NCBI GenBank assembly: GCA_032173965.1
Contig: CM063285.1
Coordinates: 28,617,160 to 28,681,159 of the forward strand
From: Sitta carolinensis
Taxonomy: Eukaryota; Chordata; Aves; Passeriformes; Sittidae
Length of the DNA stretch: 64,000 bases
Direction: 5' to 3'
In this document: in pieces, positions 52,175-62,388 of the stretch
How positions within the stretch are numbered: the stretch's first letter is position 1
How the letters are laid out: each line of letters begins with the position of its first letter
Translations under genes and position numbers: made by a program
Notes under the pieces: generated by a model
Databases searched by the model: none
The model's input: only the letters and a program-made list of their open reading frames with translations
Told to the model about the DNA's origin: nothing

Positions 52175-55100
52175 TTTGCGTTTAGAGCAAAAATAGCCTT
52201 AAGCTGCTTTAAATTAGATCCTAACCAGACTGATATAAAAAAAATAAAAATCAAATAAACCCTCAAGGCTGCCCTCTAATGCCAGCAGCAGAATTCTGCT
52301 CAAATAGCTGTTCCATCAGGTAACATTTGATGAGAATTTAATCAGGGAGCTAAGCACTTTGCATCAATAACTAGAGAAAATAACCCACACATCCTACGTC
52401 TTTACTAGCAGACATTTTAGTACAGAGAGAAAAAGAAAAAGGGAGAGAGGTGTCTAGTACTACTCATAAATTCAGCTAAATCATGACTTGAAACAAATAT
52501 TGTGTTTCTCAATAATTATATTCTATAAAGCTTCCCATAGTCATCATTTAGTTACGTTGAGGGTTGTTTTGAAAGAAGAGTGACTTGCTCATTATTGAAA
52601 GGCTGTACTTAAAATGCGGCAAGGTTTTTGTTTAGGCAAAAATTATGTCAATAAGCTTAGTCAAACCAAGGTATATCAGTTTCTTAAGAATTGACAAATA
52701 TTAACTTAGGTGATAATATAAATGCCTAACAGCATGCTTGGATTGCATTAGCTGTATTTTTAGAGCTGTATCAGCTGATGTCCATGCTAAGAATATTTCA
52801 TCATATGGTGCAAATTCTGAGATCTGATGAATCAGGCACTGTTTCAAAATACTGAATTTCATGCATCTGATCACGCACAAAGTTTGTTTTTAGCAATTTG
52901 ATTATAAAATAAAAGACGAGTTACAAACCTCAGGCGCTGGTGACGATCACTAGAGGGCAGTAGCCAACCCCTAATGTTCCCACAGTTTTCTACAAAGCCT
53001 CGTAGGCTTCCACACGGGAAGAGAGAGCTGAACAACCTTCCCGGTGACGACGCTCTTGCGTTGAAAGAAAAGCCTGCCTGTTTGCCACCAGTGTTAACAC
53101 TGATCGACATTAAGATATTTTTTTGAAGTTCGCTGTGACAAGTAATACAGGCAATGTTGTTTCTTCATCTAATGGTGCCTGTCTTCAGCACCACAGATGG
53201 GCTGTGGAAGAAGAATTTGGATGTTTCCACCTTGCAAATGCCGGGACCAATCTGCAGTACTTATTCTCCTCTCCCTCCTAGCTTGTCAGCCACATGTACC
53301 ATGGGGCACAGTGACATTCCAATTTGCATTTTATATGAATCTTCACATATGCACATAAGATAATAGTGCAGAAGTTAGTGCTTTTTATACCTCTGCCATT
53401 TATATATAATATTTTCATGTACATATATATATTGGGTGAAACAATGCCAGATCAGAAGAATGGAGTAAGTGATTCCAATGCTTGTCACTGAGAAACTCTT
53501 CCCAGTTCTTCTTTCTAGCACCAACTTTCATGGACTATTTTCCCTATCCACAACCAAACCAGATTTGTTAGAAAGAGCAGTAACTAATGTTCAAAACACC
53601 ACAATAGGCTGGGTGCCCAGTCACACTCCTACCTGTGCCATCAAGAGGGTGGGATACAAATGTGAAGGAAGAATGGGACCTCAGACCATGCACAAGGTGA
53701 TTATACATGCTCATGACATGCAAAGTAGCTTTCCATCAAAATGGTCATAACATTAAAGTCAGAGGGGATATGGGTACTTCTTCCCTGCCTGACTTAATTT
53801 GTTTTTAAATGAGCCAGATGAAATGAAAAATGGGTGGCACCATATCTAGCGATGATACACTTTCTAGTGTTCCTAAAACCATTATGTTTTCATTTAGAAA
53901 ATCTAATTATATTTGGTGATTTACACTTCTGCTTCAGGATCTCAGGATTTCATAAAAATTACTTTTCTATTCTAATGATTATGCAGAATGCTTGAGAACT
54001 TGAGTCATGAAAGCTGAGGAAGGAAAAACCACAAATGGAAAACCATTGAAATAACCAACCTTCTGATGCCTTGTTATTATTGCTGACAATTTTAAGTTCC
54101 TGACTTTTCACTTAAGAGTTTGCAGGCTTTTCACTTATCTTAAGAGTTTAGGGGCTCATGACTTATGACTGCTGCGATTTCAGTATGCTCTTAATTCTAC
54201 CCAGAAAGGGAGAGTTGTTGCAGAAATATTTTGTCACCATCTGCTATCCCTGTGTCAGATATACAGTTTTGGCAGAAGAACATCCCTACAAGGTATGATC
54301 AGGGCTCTGTTATTATCTCTCTGACATTGGATAGACATGCACTAAGAGTCAAAGAACAGGGCGAGCAGGGGATGATGCTTACCAAGAACACTTTGATAGC
54401 TTTTAAAGAAAGTTTTTGCATTCAATAGTCATATTTTGTTTGTCTAGCAGAAGAGATGTCACTTTGCTATCACCAAAGGTGTACTTACACAAGAAGTGAT
54501 CATCTTAAAGCCAGGACATGCAAGTAAATTTCATATTTATTTTTGAGGAATTTCTGAGATCTTTACATGTTATCACAACCTTTTGGATTGCCTTTGAGCT
54601 ATGAGTTCAGAAACAGGTGAGGGCTATTGGCCGTGTGCAAGACAAAGAACTTGACTTGAAGAAGAATAACCTAAACTTTCCAGAAGCAGAACACTTTTCA
54701 GTGCTCAGTCAGAAGGGTAAAACTTTGACAGAACAAAAAGTCAGATAGCAATGGAAAGCCTTTAACTCTTGAAACATACCTTTTCCCAGCCGCAGACACA
54801 GAGACCACTCAGTATCCATGCTAGAGAGGCAGCAGGAGGACTGGCCACCCCACCTGCACATTAGCAATAATGAAGCTGCAAAAGGCAACTGGCTGGGGCT
54901 GCAGTCCTTGCCTAGAAGACAGACAGACTCTGCAGGAACCCTGAGGCATCAGTCCCGCTCCCTTTTTTATTTCACAGTATAAACTTTATATTATCTTCCT
55001 TCACAGAGGCTCTGAGATCTTAGGCTTATGCTGCTTGCCATATGCTAAGACTGGATTGACCTCACAAAAGCCAGCCACCAGCATAGCATGCAGGACCATT

Positions 55101-55830
55101 GATATCACCTCACTGTTCTACAGGGGAACCTTAGACCTAAAAAGCTTTGCACAGCCTTTGCATTGTGTACCGTCCTAACTCTCTTGAGTTAGCAACAAGG
55201 GCACATTTCAGAAATAATTCTCTGGAAGCCAGTGCAGCAGAGACTATTGTTTGGTCTACTCAATCTCTGCAAAATCAGAGCAAAGCTGGACTGAACCAAA
55301 GAATATTGATTTGCTGAAAAGAAGTCCTATAAGTCTCCAGCCCACTCGATAAGCTCAGTACTGAGCTCATAATAATTAGATGCTTGAACCATGGCATTGC
55401 TAAATTAATAGGCTCTGCAGAGTCCATAAATCTCTCAAGGGGTCTGCGTTTTCCACTTCAGCTAGAAAGTCATGGCTAGGAGTTACAAAGGACTCTAGAG
55501 GGAATTAAGCTCTGAAGTCCTATTGAATTGGTATTGTTTACAAAGCAGTTAGAAGTATAATGGATGTTAATGAGTCTTTTATGGGCCAAGTTGCAATGCA
55601 ACACGTGGTGAAGTACAATTAACAGAAAGACTGTGCTTCTCTCCCATTTATTCTGCTTGACACAGGTGTAGAAACCCTGAATTGAAATGAAATGTCCTGT
55701 TGAGAACAGAGTAAAAGAGCTCAATCTCTTGTGTAGACTAAGAAAAAATCAAAATAAGTTTCTTTTATGCCAAACCAAAGTGGGGCTGAATTACACCAAA
55801 ACTAAATGTTCACACATGAAGTGCACAGAA
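52175..55830. other. Intergenic DNA, no gene identified
   Basis: This is AT-rich sequence. A short direct repeat of CTTTTCACTTA...TTAAGAGTTT units occurs at about 54105-54152. No protein family, RNA gene or repeat family was recognised. Confidence 0.65.
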
Positions 55831-56264
55831 CTATGATATGGTTGAGGTTGGCAGACATCTCTGGAGGTCATCTGGTCCAACCTCCCTGCTCAAGCATGGC
55901 CATCTAGAGTCAGTTGCCCAGGACCACCTCCAGACTCCACAACTGCTGTGGACAGCTTGTTTCAGTGATTAACCATCCTCACAGCAGGAGCTGTTTCCTA
56001 TTACAGACAGAAAGTCCTGTGTTTCTGTTTGTGCGCATTGCCTCTGTTCCCATAACTGAGAACCACTGAAAACAGTCTGGCTCCAACTTCTTTGTACCCT
56101 TCCTTCAGGTATTTGAACGCAGTGGTAAGATTTTCCTGAGCCTTTTCTTCTTTATGCTGAGCAGTGTCAGCTCCTTCAGCCCCTCCTCCTACATGAGGTG
56201 CTCCAATCCTCTAATCAGCCTGTGGCCCTTTGCTCAAGTCCCATCAGTGTGGCCATCTCTGTCT

Positions 56265-56300
56265 TGTACTAAAGGGCCCAGAACTGGACCCTTTAGTACA
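56265..56300. repeat. Perfect inverted repeat, 12-bp arms, 12-nt loop, inside CR1
   Basis: TGTACTAAAGGG (56265-56276) and CCCTTTAGTACA (56289-56300) flank CCCAGAACTGGA, the normal CR1 phrase. At least one arm replaces normal CR1 sequence. Confidence 0.95.
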
Positions 56301-56566
56301 GGACAGTCCAGATGTGGACTGCCCCAGTGCTGAGTAGAGGGACAGGGTCACCTCCCACATCTTGCTGGCAATAACTCTCTTAATGCCCTCCAGGGTACCA
56401 TTGGTCTTCTTGGCCAAGGGCACACTGCTGGCTCATGTTCAACTTGATAGCCACAAAGACCCCCAGGCCTCTCTCCACACAGCAGCTTTCCAGTCAGTCA
56501 GCCCCTCAGCATGTACTGGTGCGAGGGGTTGTTTCTCCCCAGGTGCAGGACTTTGCATTTCCCTTT

Positions 56567-56602
56567 GCTAAATTTCATGTCAGTCCTGACATGAAATTTA
56601 GC
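56567..56602. repeat. Perfect inverted repeat, 17-bp arms, 2-nt loop, inside CR1
   Basis: GCTAAATTTCATGTCAG (56567-56583), the dinucleotide TC, then CTGACATGAAATTTAGC (56586-56602). The left arm sits where CR1 normally has a TTGAACTTCATG-like phrase. The right arm has no CR1 counterpart that I recognise. Confidence 0.95.
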
Positions 56603-56903
56603 CTCTTGAGACCCTTCTGGATGGCAGAATGATTCTCTGGGGTATCAGCTGCTCCTCACAGTTTTGTCATCTGTGAACTTGCTGAGGGTTCCATCTCATT
56701 AATGAGGATGTTAAACATGACTAGACCAAATACTGAACCCCAGGGTACACCAGGAGTTACTAGACATGAGATTTTGTGCCACAGATCATCCTTCTCTGAA
56801 CTGGGCAATTCAGCCAGTTTTAAGTTCCCTTCACCCAGCCTGCACATCATTGGCTTCTGTACAAGGATGTTACAGGAGACAGTATCAAAAGCCAAGTAGA
56901 TGG

Positions 56904-57274
56904 TATCACAGAATCATAGAATATCTTGGGTTTGAAGAGATCTTAAAGATCATCTCATTTCCAACCCTTCTGCTGTGGGCAGGGACACCTCCCACTAGAC
57001 CAAGCTACTCAGAGCCTCAACCAACCCAACCTTGAACACTTCCAGGGATGAGGCATCCACAAATTCTCTGAGCTGCCTGTTCCAGTGTCACCATCACAGT
57101 AAGGATTTTTTTTCAAATAACTAATCTAAACCTACTTTATTTCAGTTTAAAGACACTACACCTTGTACTGTCACTAAGTGCCCTTGTAAAAAGTCCCTCT
57201 CCAGTTTCCTGGTAGGTTCTTTTCAGGTACTGAAAAGCTGTAATAAATTTACCCTGAATCTTTCTCTTCTTCAG
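56904..57274 (-). mobile_element. CR1 LINE, younger copy nested in the older one
   Basis: It starts with a well-preserved terminal repeat (TATCACAGAATCATAGAATA), then GGTTTGAAGAGATCTTAAAG, CTGTGGGCAGGGACACCTCC and CACTAAGTGCCCTTGTAAAA, and stops at about CTTTCTCTTCTTCAG. It is only 370 bp, 5'-truncated, and lies in the same orientation as its host. Its tail is cleaner than that of the host copy, consistent with a later insertion. Confidence 0.85.
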
Positions 57275-57385
57275 AGCATTGACTGCTCTTTTCCATATCC
57301 AAGCCAGTCACTTCATCATAGAAGATTATTGAGTGGATTAAGCATAACTTCCCCTCTGTGAAGCCATGCTGGGCACAAGTTTTTA
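57275..57385 (-). mobile_element. CR1 LINE, older copy, 5'-ward remainder
   Basis: ATTGACTGCTCTTTTCCATA, then AGCCAGTCACTTCATCATAG, AAGATTATTGAGTGG and TGTGAAGCCATGCTGGGCA, continues the reverse transcriptase coding part broken off at 56903 (GTATCAAAAGCCAAGTAGAT). Together they prove the nesting. Confidence 0.85.
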
Positions 57386-57389
57386 CTTT

Positions 57390-59225
57390 TGTTTGGTTTT
57401 AGTTTTTACTAAGACTGGAGAGGAGGAGCAAGACATTTTTCAGCATTAGACATGCCATTGCAGGAAAAGTATTTATACTTCATGAACCTTTCAGCCTTTA
57501 TTCGGGCCAGACAGTCACTAATCTAGCTATTTATCTATTAAGAACACTTTGGTCACAAGCAATCTAATGTACACCTCCCCAGTGATTCATGATTACCTAA
57601 AACCCACTGAAATCAATTTTAGCACTCTGTTCTCATTTGACAGGCTGTCATTTAAAGAGAAACATATTCTGTCTCAACAGTGACATGGCTGAGAAGATAG
57701 CTGTCATTGGGAAAACCGCAAACATCTATCTACTGTCTTGAGGGATTCACCTTGTACAAACACATAGTTGACAGTCTTCAGTTTTGCCATGTATACACAT
57801 TTGATGGACAAAGGCTGTATCAGGTCTTCTGTCAATGTAAATCAGTCTGATAAATGGCTATAATGTGTATAACTACACCTGATTTTAATCAGTGAAACAT
57901 TTTACCCTATGTAATTCTGAATACATTAGTTATACTACATATAAATCTAAACATAAGCTTAAAATTTTATATCTGGGAAAAGTCAGCAAAGGAGATATTA
58001 CAAACTACAGGAACATATGAGAATGACTTTCAAGCAATCCATACTCAAAAAAGTTCATAGAAAGAGTAATCTAAAAATAATCAATATCAGAGTGCATTCC
58101 CGAAAAGCTTGTAATCATGAAGAAAAGAGTATATTATATTGAAATTATACCACAAAAGATACTTCCAGTGAACTGTGCCTTCTCAGATGTGGAATTCGAC
58201 AAGCACATAGAAGCACTCATGAGCTCTACTGATCTGGAAGGCTGTTTTCCACCATGGAGATACTTGACAATTTCCTATGATAAAGATCAAAGTTTTAGAG
58301 TATTTAGGATCAAAGTTTAGCTTATGGGAATTATCATATCTTGCAGAATGAGAAGAATATCATCTTCTGAAGCACAAACAGCACCTCCTTGAGCACTCTA
58401 GGATTTTGAGAAGAGCATTCAGAATCTATCCAACAATGCAAGAGACTCGTAGTTACAAGTTACTATTGGTGGCATGTGAGCAAACAGAGGAGCATGGTCC
58501 TTCCACTAGGAAGGACGACACAGAAGTAGACTATAGCTGGAACAAACAGTAACACTGAGGTAAGGAATACCTCTGCAGCTGAGGAACGAGACGTGGACCA
58601 AGCAGCCTCACACACAGAAGCAGAGCTCATTAGGAGCTATAAAAAGACTGGAAACTTGGTAACCTAGCCTAGCCCCACTGAGAGTGCAAGAGTAAACTAA
58701 TTGTCAGCAAAAGCTGTCAATGAACTGCTCTATGTACAGCTGAGGGTTAAGCTCCTAAATGAAATGCTTTTTCTTGAGCAAAGAGATCACTGCTTCTTTG
58801 CAGATCCAGGATTGCCAAGTAATAAAGCTATCACTTCTACAAGTAGGACCTTTTGCACCTTGTGAGTTCTCCCATTCCCTAGCAGCCATAAGATCATCCA
58901 GAAGTGTGAATGTCCCTCCATATTACACAGCAGGACCTCCAGTATGGGACTGAACCATGCTGGCAGGGCCAGCCTCAGCCCTAGCCACACTGGGACACTT
59001 TACTTTGCACTTGATTCACCAGTTGCATGGACAACTCTTTCCATAGGAGACTGGTGAGCTGATCTCTTGCTTGCACACAGAGACAATTATTTTCCAGCCT
59101 AATATCCACAGTTTCAATTACTTGGTGAAGTAATTGCGTGTAACCCCAACATTACATAGGAGTCAAAAATGAAAAGCAGGGGTGAATAAACAGGGAAGAC
59201 TATTTGTTTTCACATAAAGGCAAAC
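57390..59225. other. Intergenic DNA, no gene identified
   Basis: This is AT-rich sequence up to the edge of the large CpG island. Short frames such as 58117-58320 show no recognisable domain. An ATCAAAGTTT direct repeat occurs at about 58285-58320. Confidence 0.65.
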
Positions 59226-59229
59226 CTAG

Positions 59230-61010
59230 ATGCCAATTCAAAGCATGCTGACACCTCCCAGAGGACCTCCATCTCCCTGTCAGAGCCCATGTCTGGCAGA
59301 GGTGAGCAGCGCCAGTGCCCACGGGGCAGGGCCACATGCCACGGAGACGTGGCACCCGTGCGCACCCCGGCAGCGTACTGGGGGGTCGAGTCGGGAGCGT
59401 ACCCCCGGGCCGGCCGCAGGGAGAGGGCGAGGGGCGTTCGGGGCGGTGGTGCCTGCCCTGGTCCTGCAGCCCTCACCCTGCAGCCGCCGGGCCGATGGCG
59501 GGCTCATCCCGCTCCGCGCGTACCGGACAGAACTCCGCGCCCTGGCCGCCGGCCAGCCCCTTGTCTGGGGAGAGGACTGCGGCACGCGGGGCTCCTGGGC
59601 GAGAGGCTAAGACCGGTGGAGGGTGATGGGGACGCGGGTGTCCGCCGTGGGTTGCCAAAGAGCCGTGCACGCGTGTCCCACAAGGAGAGCCAACAATCGC
59701 TCGAGGGGAATTAAAAAGTAAAAATTACCCAAACCCGCCTTCTACTGGCTTCCCTACAAGCGTGACAGTCCGACCTCGGCAGTGTCGGGTGATCTCCCTC
59801 AGGCTTCAGCCCCATCGAAGCCCTCCGAGGAAGAGGCGGCACTACACGCGGGGATGCCACGGCCACCTCGCGCCCCCCGCCGCTGACCCGGGCAGCCAGG
59901 CCCGCGGAGGAACCAGCGAGAGAACAGCCAGCGAGCAAATAAACAACTTCCCTCGTGTAAGAAGTTGCCTCGCAGGTGCCTGCAGCTGGCGGTTAACACA
60001 GACAGTAAGAGGATCAACTCCATCTCCGCCAGTGGAGCAAAAAGAGGAGGAAAAAAATAAAAGCCCCCTCATTTGCTATTCAGAATTTAGTTAATTTGGA
60101 TGATAACGGTTAGTGTTTAATCCCATTGTACGAGAATGAATATACCGAAACCTACAAGGCTCCTGGAAGAATAATACGGCCGGCGGCACGGCACGCAGGG
60201 GTGCCCAGGCGGGCAGCCGACCTTGCCCACTCCGTCCCACCGACCGGGGTAGACGCGCCCCGGGGCCACCGCCGCCTCTTCCCGCAGAGTCGTTCGGCGC
60301 TCCCGGCCGGCCCGGAGAGGTGGGGACCAGCCCGGGTGTGGTGGGGTGAGGGCGGGCACCGCGCCTGTCCTGCGGCCGCTTCTGGGGAAACGAACGGGCG
60401 AGAGCTGCGCTGCCACCGCCGTGATCACCCGGGGACGTGTGGTGGGGATGGTTTCCCCGTTTTAAACCGCAAAGGGAAAAGGGTGCAGAAACACGGAATA
60501 CGGGAGAGGACGTGGGAGTTTCCGAGAGAACAGCTGCCCGAGCTCACATGGCGGGGACATCGCCGTTTCCGCAGCCCTGCCCGGGGCTCGGTGGCGTCGT
60601 CCGGGAGGACAGAGCCAGGTGCCGGGCGGCCCCGCCGCCGGCCCGGTCGCTCTCGGGTTTTCCTTCCCCCTCGGGGGTGGCGGCGCCCCGCGGCAGCGCC
60701 GGGGCCGGGGGCGGTGGCGGGGCCGGGGGGAGGAAGACGGGAGGGCGGCCCCGCGGGCCGTGCCGGGTTCGGAGGCGCACCGCCGGCCGTGGAGAGGCCC
60801 GGGGGGGCCCGCGCCCGCCGCCGCGCTGTCGGGGGTGGTGGCGGGCGGCGGGAGCGGGCGGCCCCCCCGGCGCGGCGGGGCGGCCCCGGCGGGGGCGGTG
60901 CGGGGCGGTGCGGGGCTGTGCGGGGCGGGCCGGGGGCTCGGTGCGCTCGCCAGGCGAGGAGCGCGGCTGCCCGGGCGGAGGGCCGCGGAGAGGAAAGCTA
61001 ACAATGCTGT
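59230..61010. promoter_or_regulatory. Large CpG island about 1.4-3.1 kb upstream of HELT
   Basis: This is about 1.8 kb of CpG-dense sequence in two lobes (59,230-59,690 and 60,170-61,000) around a less GC-rich middle. Several G-rich stretches on the plus strand could form quadruplexes, including GCGGTGCGGG units at about 60,895-60,932. Long open frames occur on both strands (up to 291 codons, 60126-61001), but they are Arg/Gly/Pro/Ala strings typical of GC-rich noncoding DNA. Islands like this commonly surround developmental transcription-factor genes and may also start a noncoding RNA. That role is inference. Confidence 0.6.
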
Positions 61011-61014
61011 GAAA

Positions 61015-61530
61015 ATATGTTTGCAGAAAATAGACAATTGTTGGATTAAACGTATTCAAGTATGAAATAATGCCTTTTTGTGTAAAAAACCTCAGCAATG
61101 TGAGCGTACAAAAGTTCCCCTGTGGCAGTTACTTGCTCCCTTTGTGAGCTTTGCGCTCCGGCGTCTCCACTTGGCGCGTTTAACTCGGAGCCCCCCTTTA
61201 AACGCGATTGTTTCTTTCTTTTTAATGACATTTACCGGATCAAAACATGCTGTTAATTCGATCAGAAAGCTTTACCCTCCTTAACAATGCCACAATAATT
61301 TCTCCTGAAGTTTGTTAAATTGACCAAAATTAGGCAAATGAATAGGGGGTCTGTCGGCGATCCCGCTCGCAGGTGACACCGAATAATGCACTCTCGGACC
61401 AGCTGCGATCCCCTCTTTATTTGCCCCTCTTTTCTTTGACCCGCATTATTAAAATTTAGGCCCAATGAAACTATTCATACTTTTCAATGGGACATTTTCC
61501 TATAGGATAATAGGCTACAAATTGAGCCTC
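61015..61530. promoter_or_regulatory. AT-rich motif-dense block, candidate HELT enhancer
   Basis: Between two GC-rich islands lies about 500 bp of sharply AT-richer sequence. It carries GACAATTGTTGG (E-box overlapping SOX-like sites), AACAATGCCACAATAA (two ACAAT sites), TTAATGAC and GTTAATTCGATC (homeodomain-type), a CAGGTG and a CAGCTG E-box. Composition and motif mix resemble a conserved developmental enhancer. No comparison could be run. Confidence 0.35.
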
Positions 61531-61880
61531 TCCAAAGGAGAGGGGGAGAGCAGGGGGGGTAAAACAACAACGCACAGACGCGCACACCACACAAAAAAGG
61601 AGCGTCGTGTGCCAAAGGCTGGCGAGAGCCTCCCGGGCCGACGGAAAAAAAAAAGGGGGGGGGATGGGGGGGGGGATATCGTGTGCCAGCCCCTCGGTCC
61701 CACACCTGCCGGGGTGTCCCCGGCGCATAAAGCGGTGTAAACAAAAAAATCCTCGCTGCCATCTCTTATAAAGATGGACGTGTCACCAAGTCGTGTGAGA
61801 AAAGCCTGAGAACAAACGGGGCCACTCCGTCTCCAAGGGTTCTCCCTTGAACTGGGCGGAACAGCCTATTAAGGGCTTAC

Positions 61881-61894
61881 TTAATTACTTTAAT
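61881..61894. promoter_or_regulatory. Homeodomain-type TAAT cluster upstream of HELT
   Basis: TTAATTACTTTAAT holds a palindromic TAATTA core plus another TAAT within 14 bp. Such clusters bind many homeodomain factors. The factor here is unknown. Confidence 0.3.
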
Positions 61895-61982
61895 GACTCT
61901 GGACAGGCTTTAAAATGCAGTCAGCGCCGGGGCTAAGGGGAGGGGTAGGGGGTGCCGGGGATTTGAAGGCTGGCGGCGGGGC

Positions 61983-62060
61983 CGGGGCCGGGGATGCGGC
62001 GAGCGGGGCGCAGGGCGCGATATCGCGCCCTGCGCCCCGCTCGCCGCATCCCCGGCCCCG
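61983..62060. repeat. Perfect 78-bp spacer-free palindrome
   Basis: Two 39-bp arms meet at GATATC (centre between 62021 and 62022). I checked the pairing base by base from 61983:62060 inward without a mismatch. Beyond one mismatch, the flanks GGCGGCG (left) and CGCCGCC (right) are again complementary, so a longer imperfect hairpin is possible. It lies 300-380 bp upstream of the HELT start codon. Confidence 0.97.
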
Positions 62061-62084
62061 TCGCCGCCGCTATTGTGGGGCAGT

Positions 62085-62123
62085 CACGTGTGTCCCCGAG
62101 GTCCACGTGGGGCGACACAGCTG
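62085..62123. promoter_or_regulatory. E-box cluster upstream of HELT
   Basis: There are two identical CACGTG boxes, at 62085-62090 and 62104-62109, 19 bp apart, followed by CAGCTG at 62118-62123. CACGTG is a preferred site for HES/HEY-type bHLH repressors, including HELT relatives. The spacing of about two helical turns would place both on one DNA face, so self-regulation is a plausible inference. Confidence 0.45.
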
Positions 62124-62320
62124 GGCCGCCCCCGGCTGCGTGGACGGGGGCGAAGAGGGGGGGAAAGGAAGGAGAGAGAAAAAAAAAAAAACCCTCATCC
62201 CCTCGCCCCCTTCCACCCTGATCTTTAATGCATACATTCCCTCGGCGCCGCTCGTCCCTAATCCTATGGGATCAGCGGGCCCGTGGAGGCCCCCCGGGGT
62301 CCCCCCCAAGAAGTGATGGC

Positions 62321-62328
62321 TTTATAAG
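62321..62328 (+). promoter_or_regulatory. HELT: HELT TATA box (TTTATAAG)
   Basis: This is a clean TATA box 40 bp upstream of the HELT ATG, in a GC-rich setting. With a normal 28-31 bp spacing, transcription would begin near 62350, giving a leader of only about 12 nt. A second TTATAAAG at about 61765-61772 could serve a longer leader. Confidence 0.55.
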
Positions 62329-62361
62329 GGGGCCGGAGAGAGAGGGGATGCAGAGCCCACC

Positions 62362-62388
62362 ATGGCCTCCAAGCTCAAGGAGCGGAGG
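62362..62388 (+). CDS. HELT: HELT exon 1 coding part
   Basis: Nine codons (MASKLKERR) end at AGG|GTGAGT, phase 0. The intron that follows is 370 nt long (62389-62758). Confidence 0.93.

Larger units (their letters stand above)
55835..56903 (-). mobile_element. CR1 LINE, older copy, 3' part
   Basis: This is a minus-oriented CR1. It begins with the reverse-complement tail (GTTGAGGTTGGCAGACATCT...GGTCATCTGGTCCAACCTCC) and runs through the 3' region into the end of the reverse transcriptase. The minus-strand frame near 56656-56895 still reads VTPGVPWGSVFGLVMFNILI, the decayed thumb/palm end of the CR1 enzyme. It is interrupted at 56904 by another CR1 and resumes at about 57275. It also carries two perfect inverted repeats listed separately. 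Defective. Confidence 0.9.

Noticed and set aside
59289..59714. 141-codon plus-strand frame
   Set aside because: It is low-complexity GC-rich translation in the CpG island with no recognisable motif.
60126..61001. 291-codon plus-strand open frame, and overlapping frames of 150-190 codons on both strands
   Set aside because: The translation is Arg/Gly/Pro/Ala-rich on every frame because the DNA is a CpG island where stop codons are rare. There is no domain, no splice context and no sensible start.
61915..62316. 133-codon frame upstream of HELT
   Set aside because: It runs through the 78-bp palindrome and poly-purine sequence, has no family resemblance, and ends before the HELT ATG in another context. 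Treated as upstream noncoding DNA.
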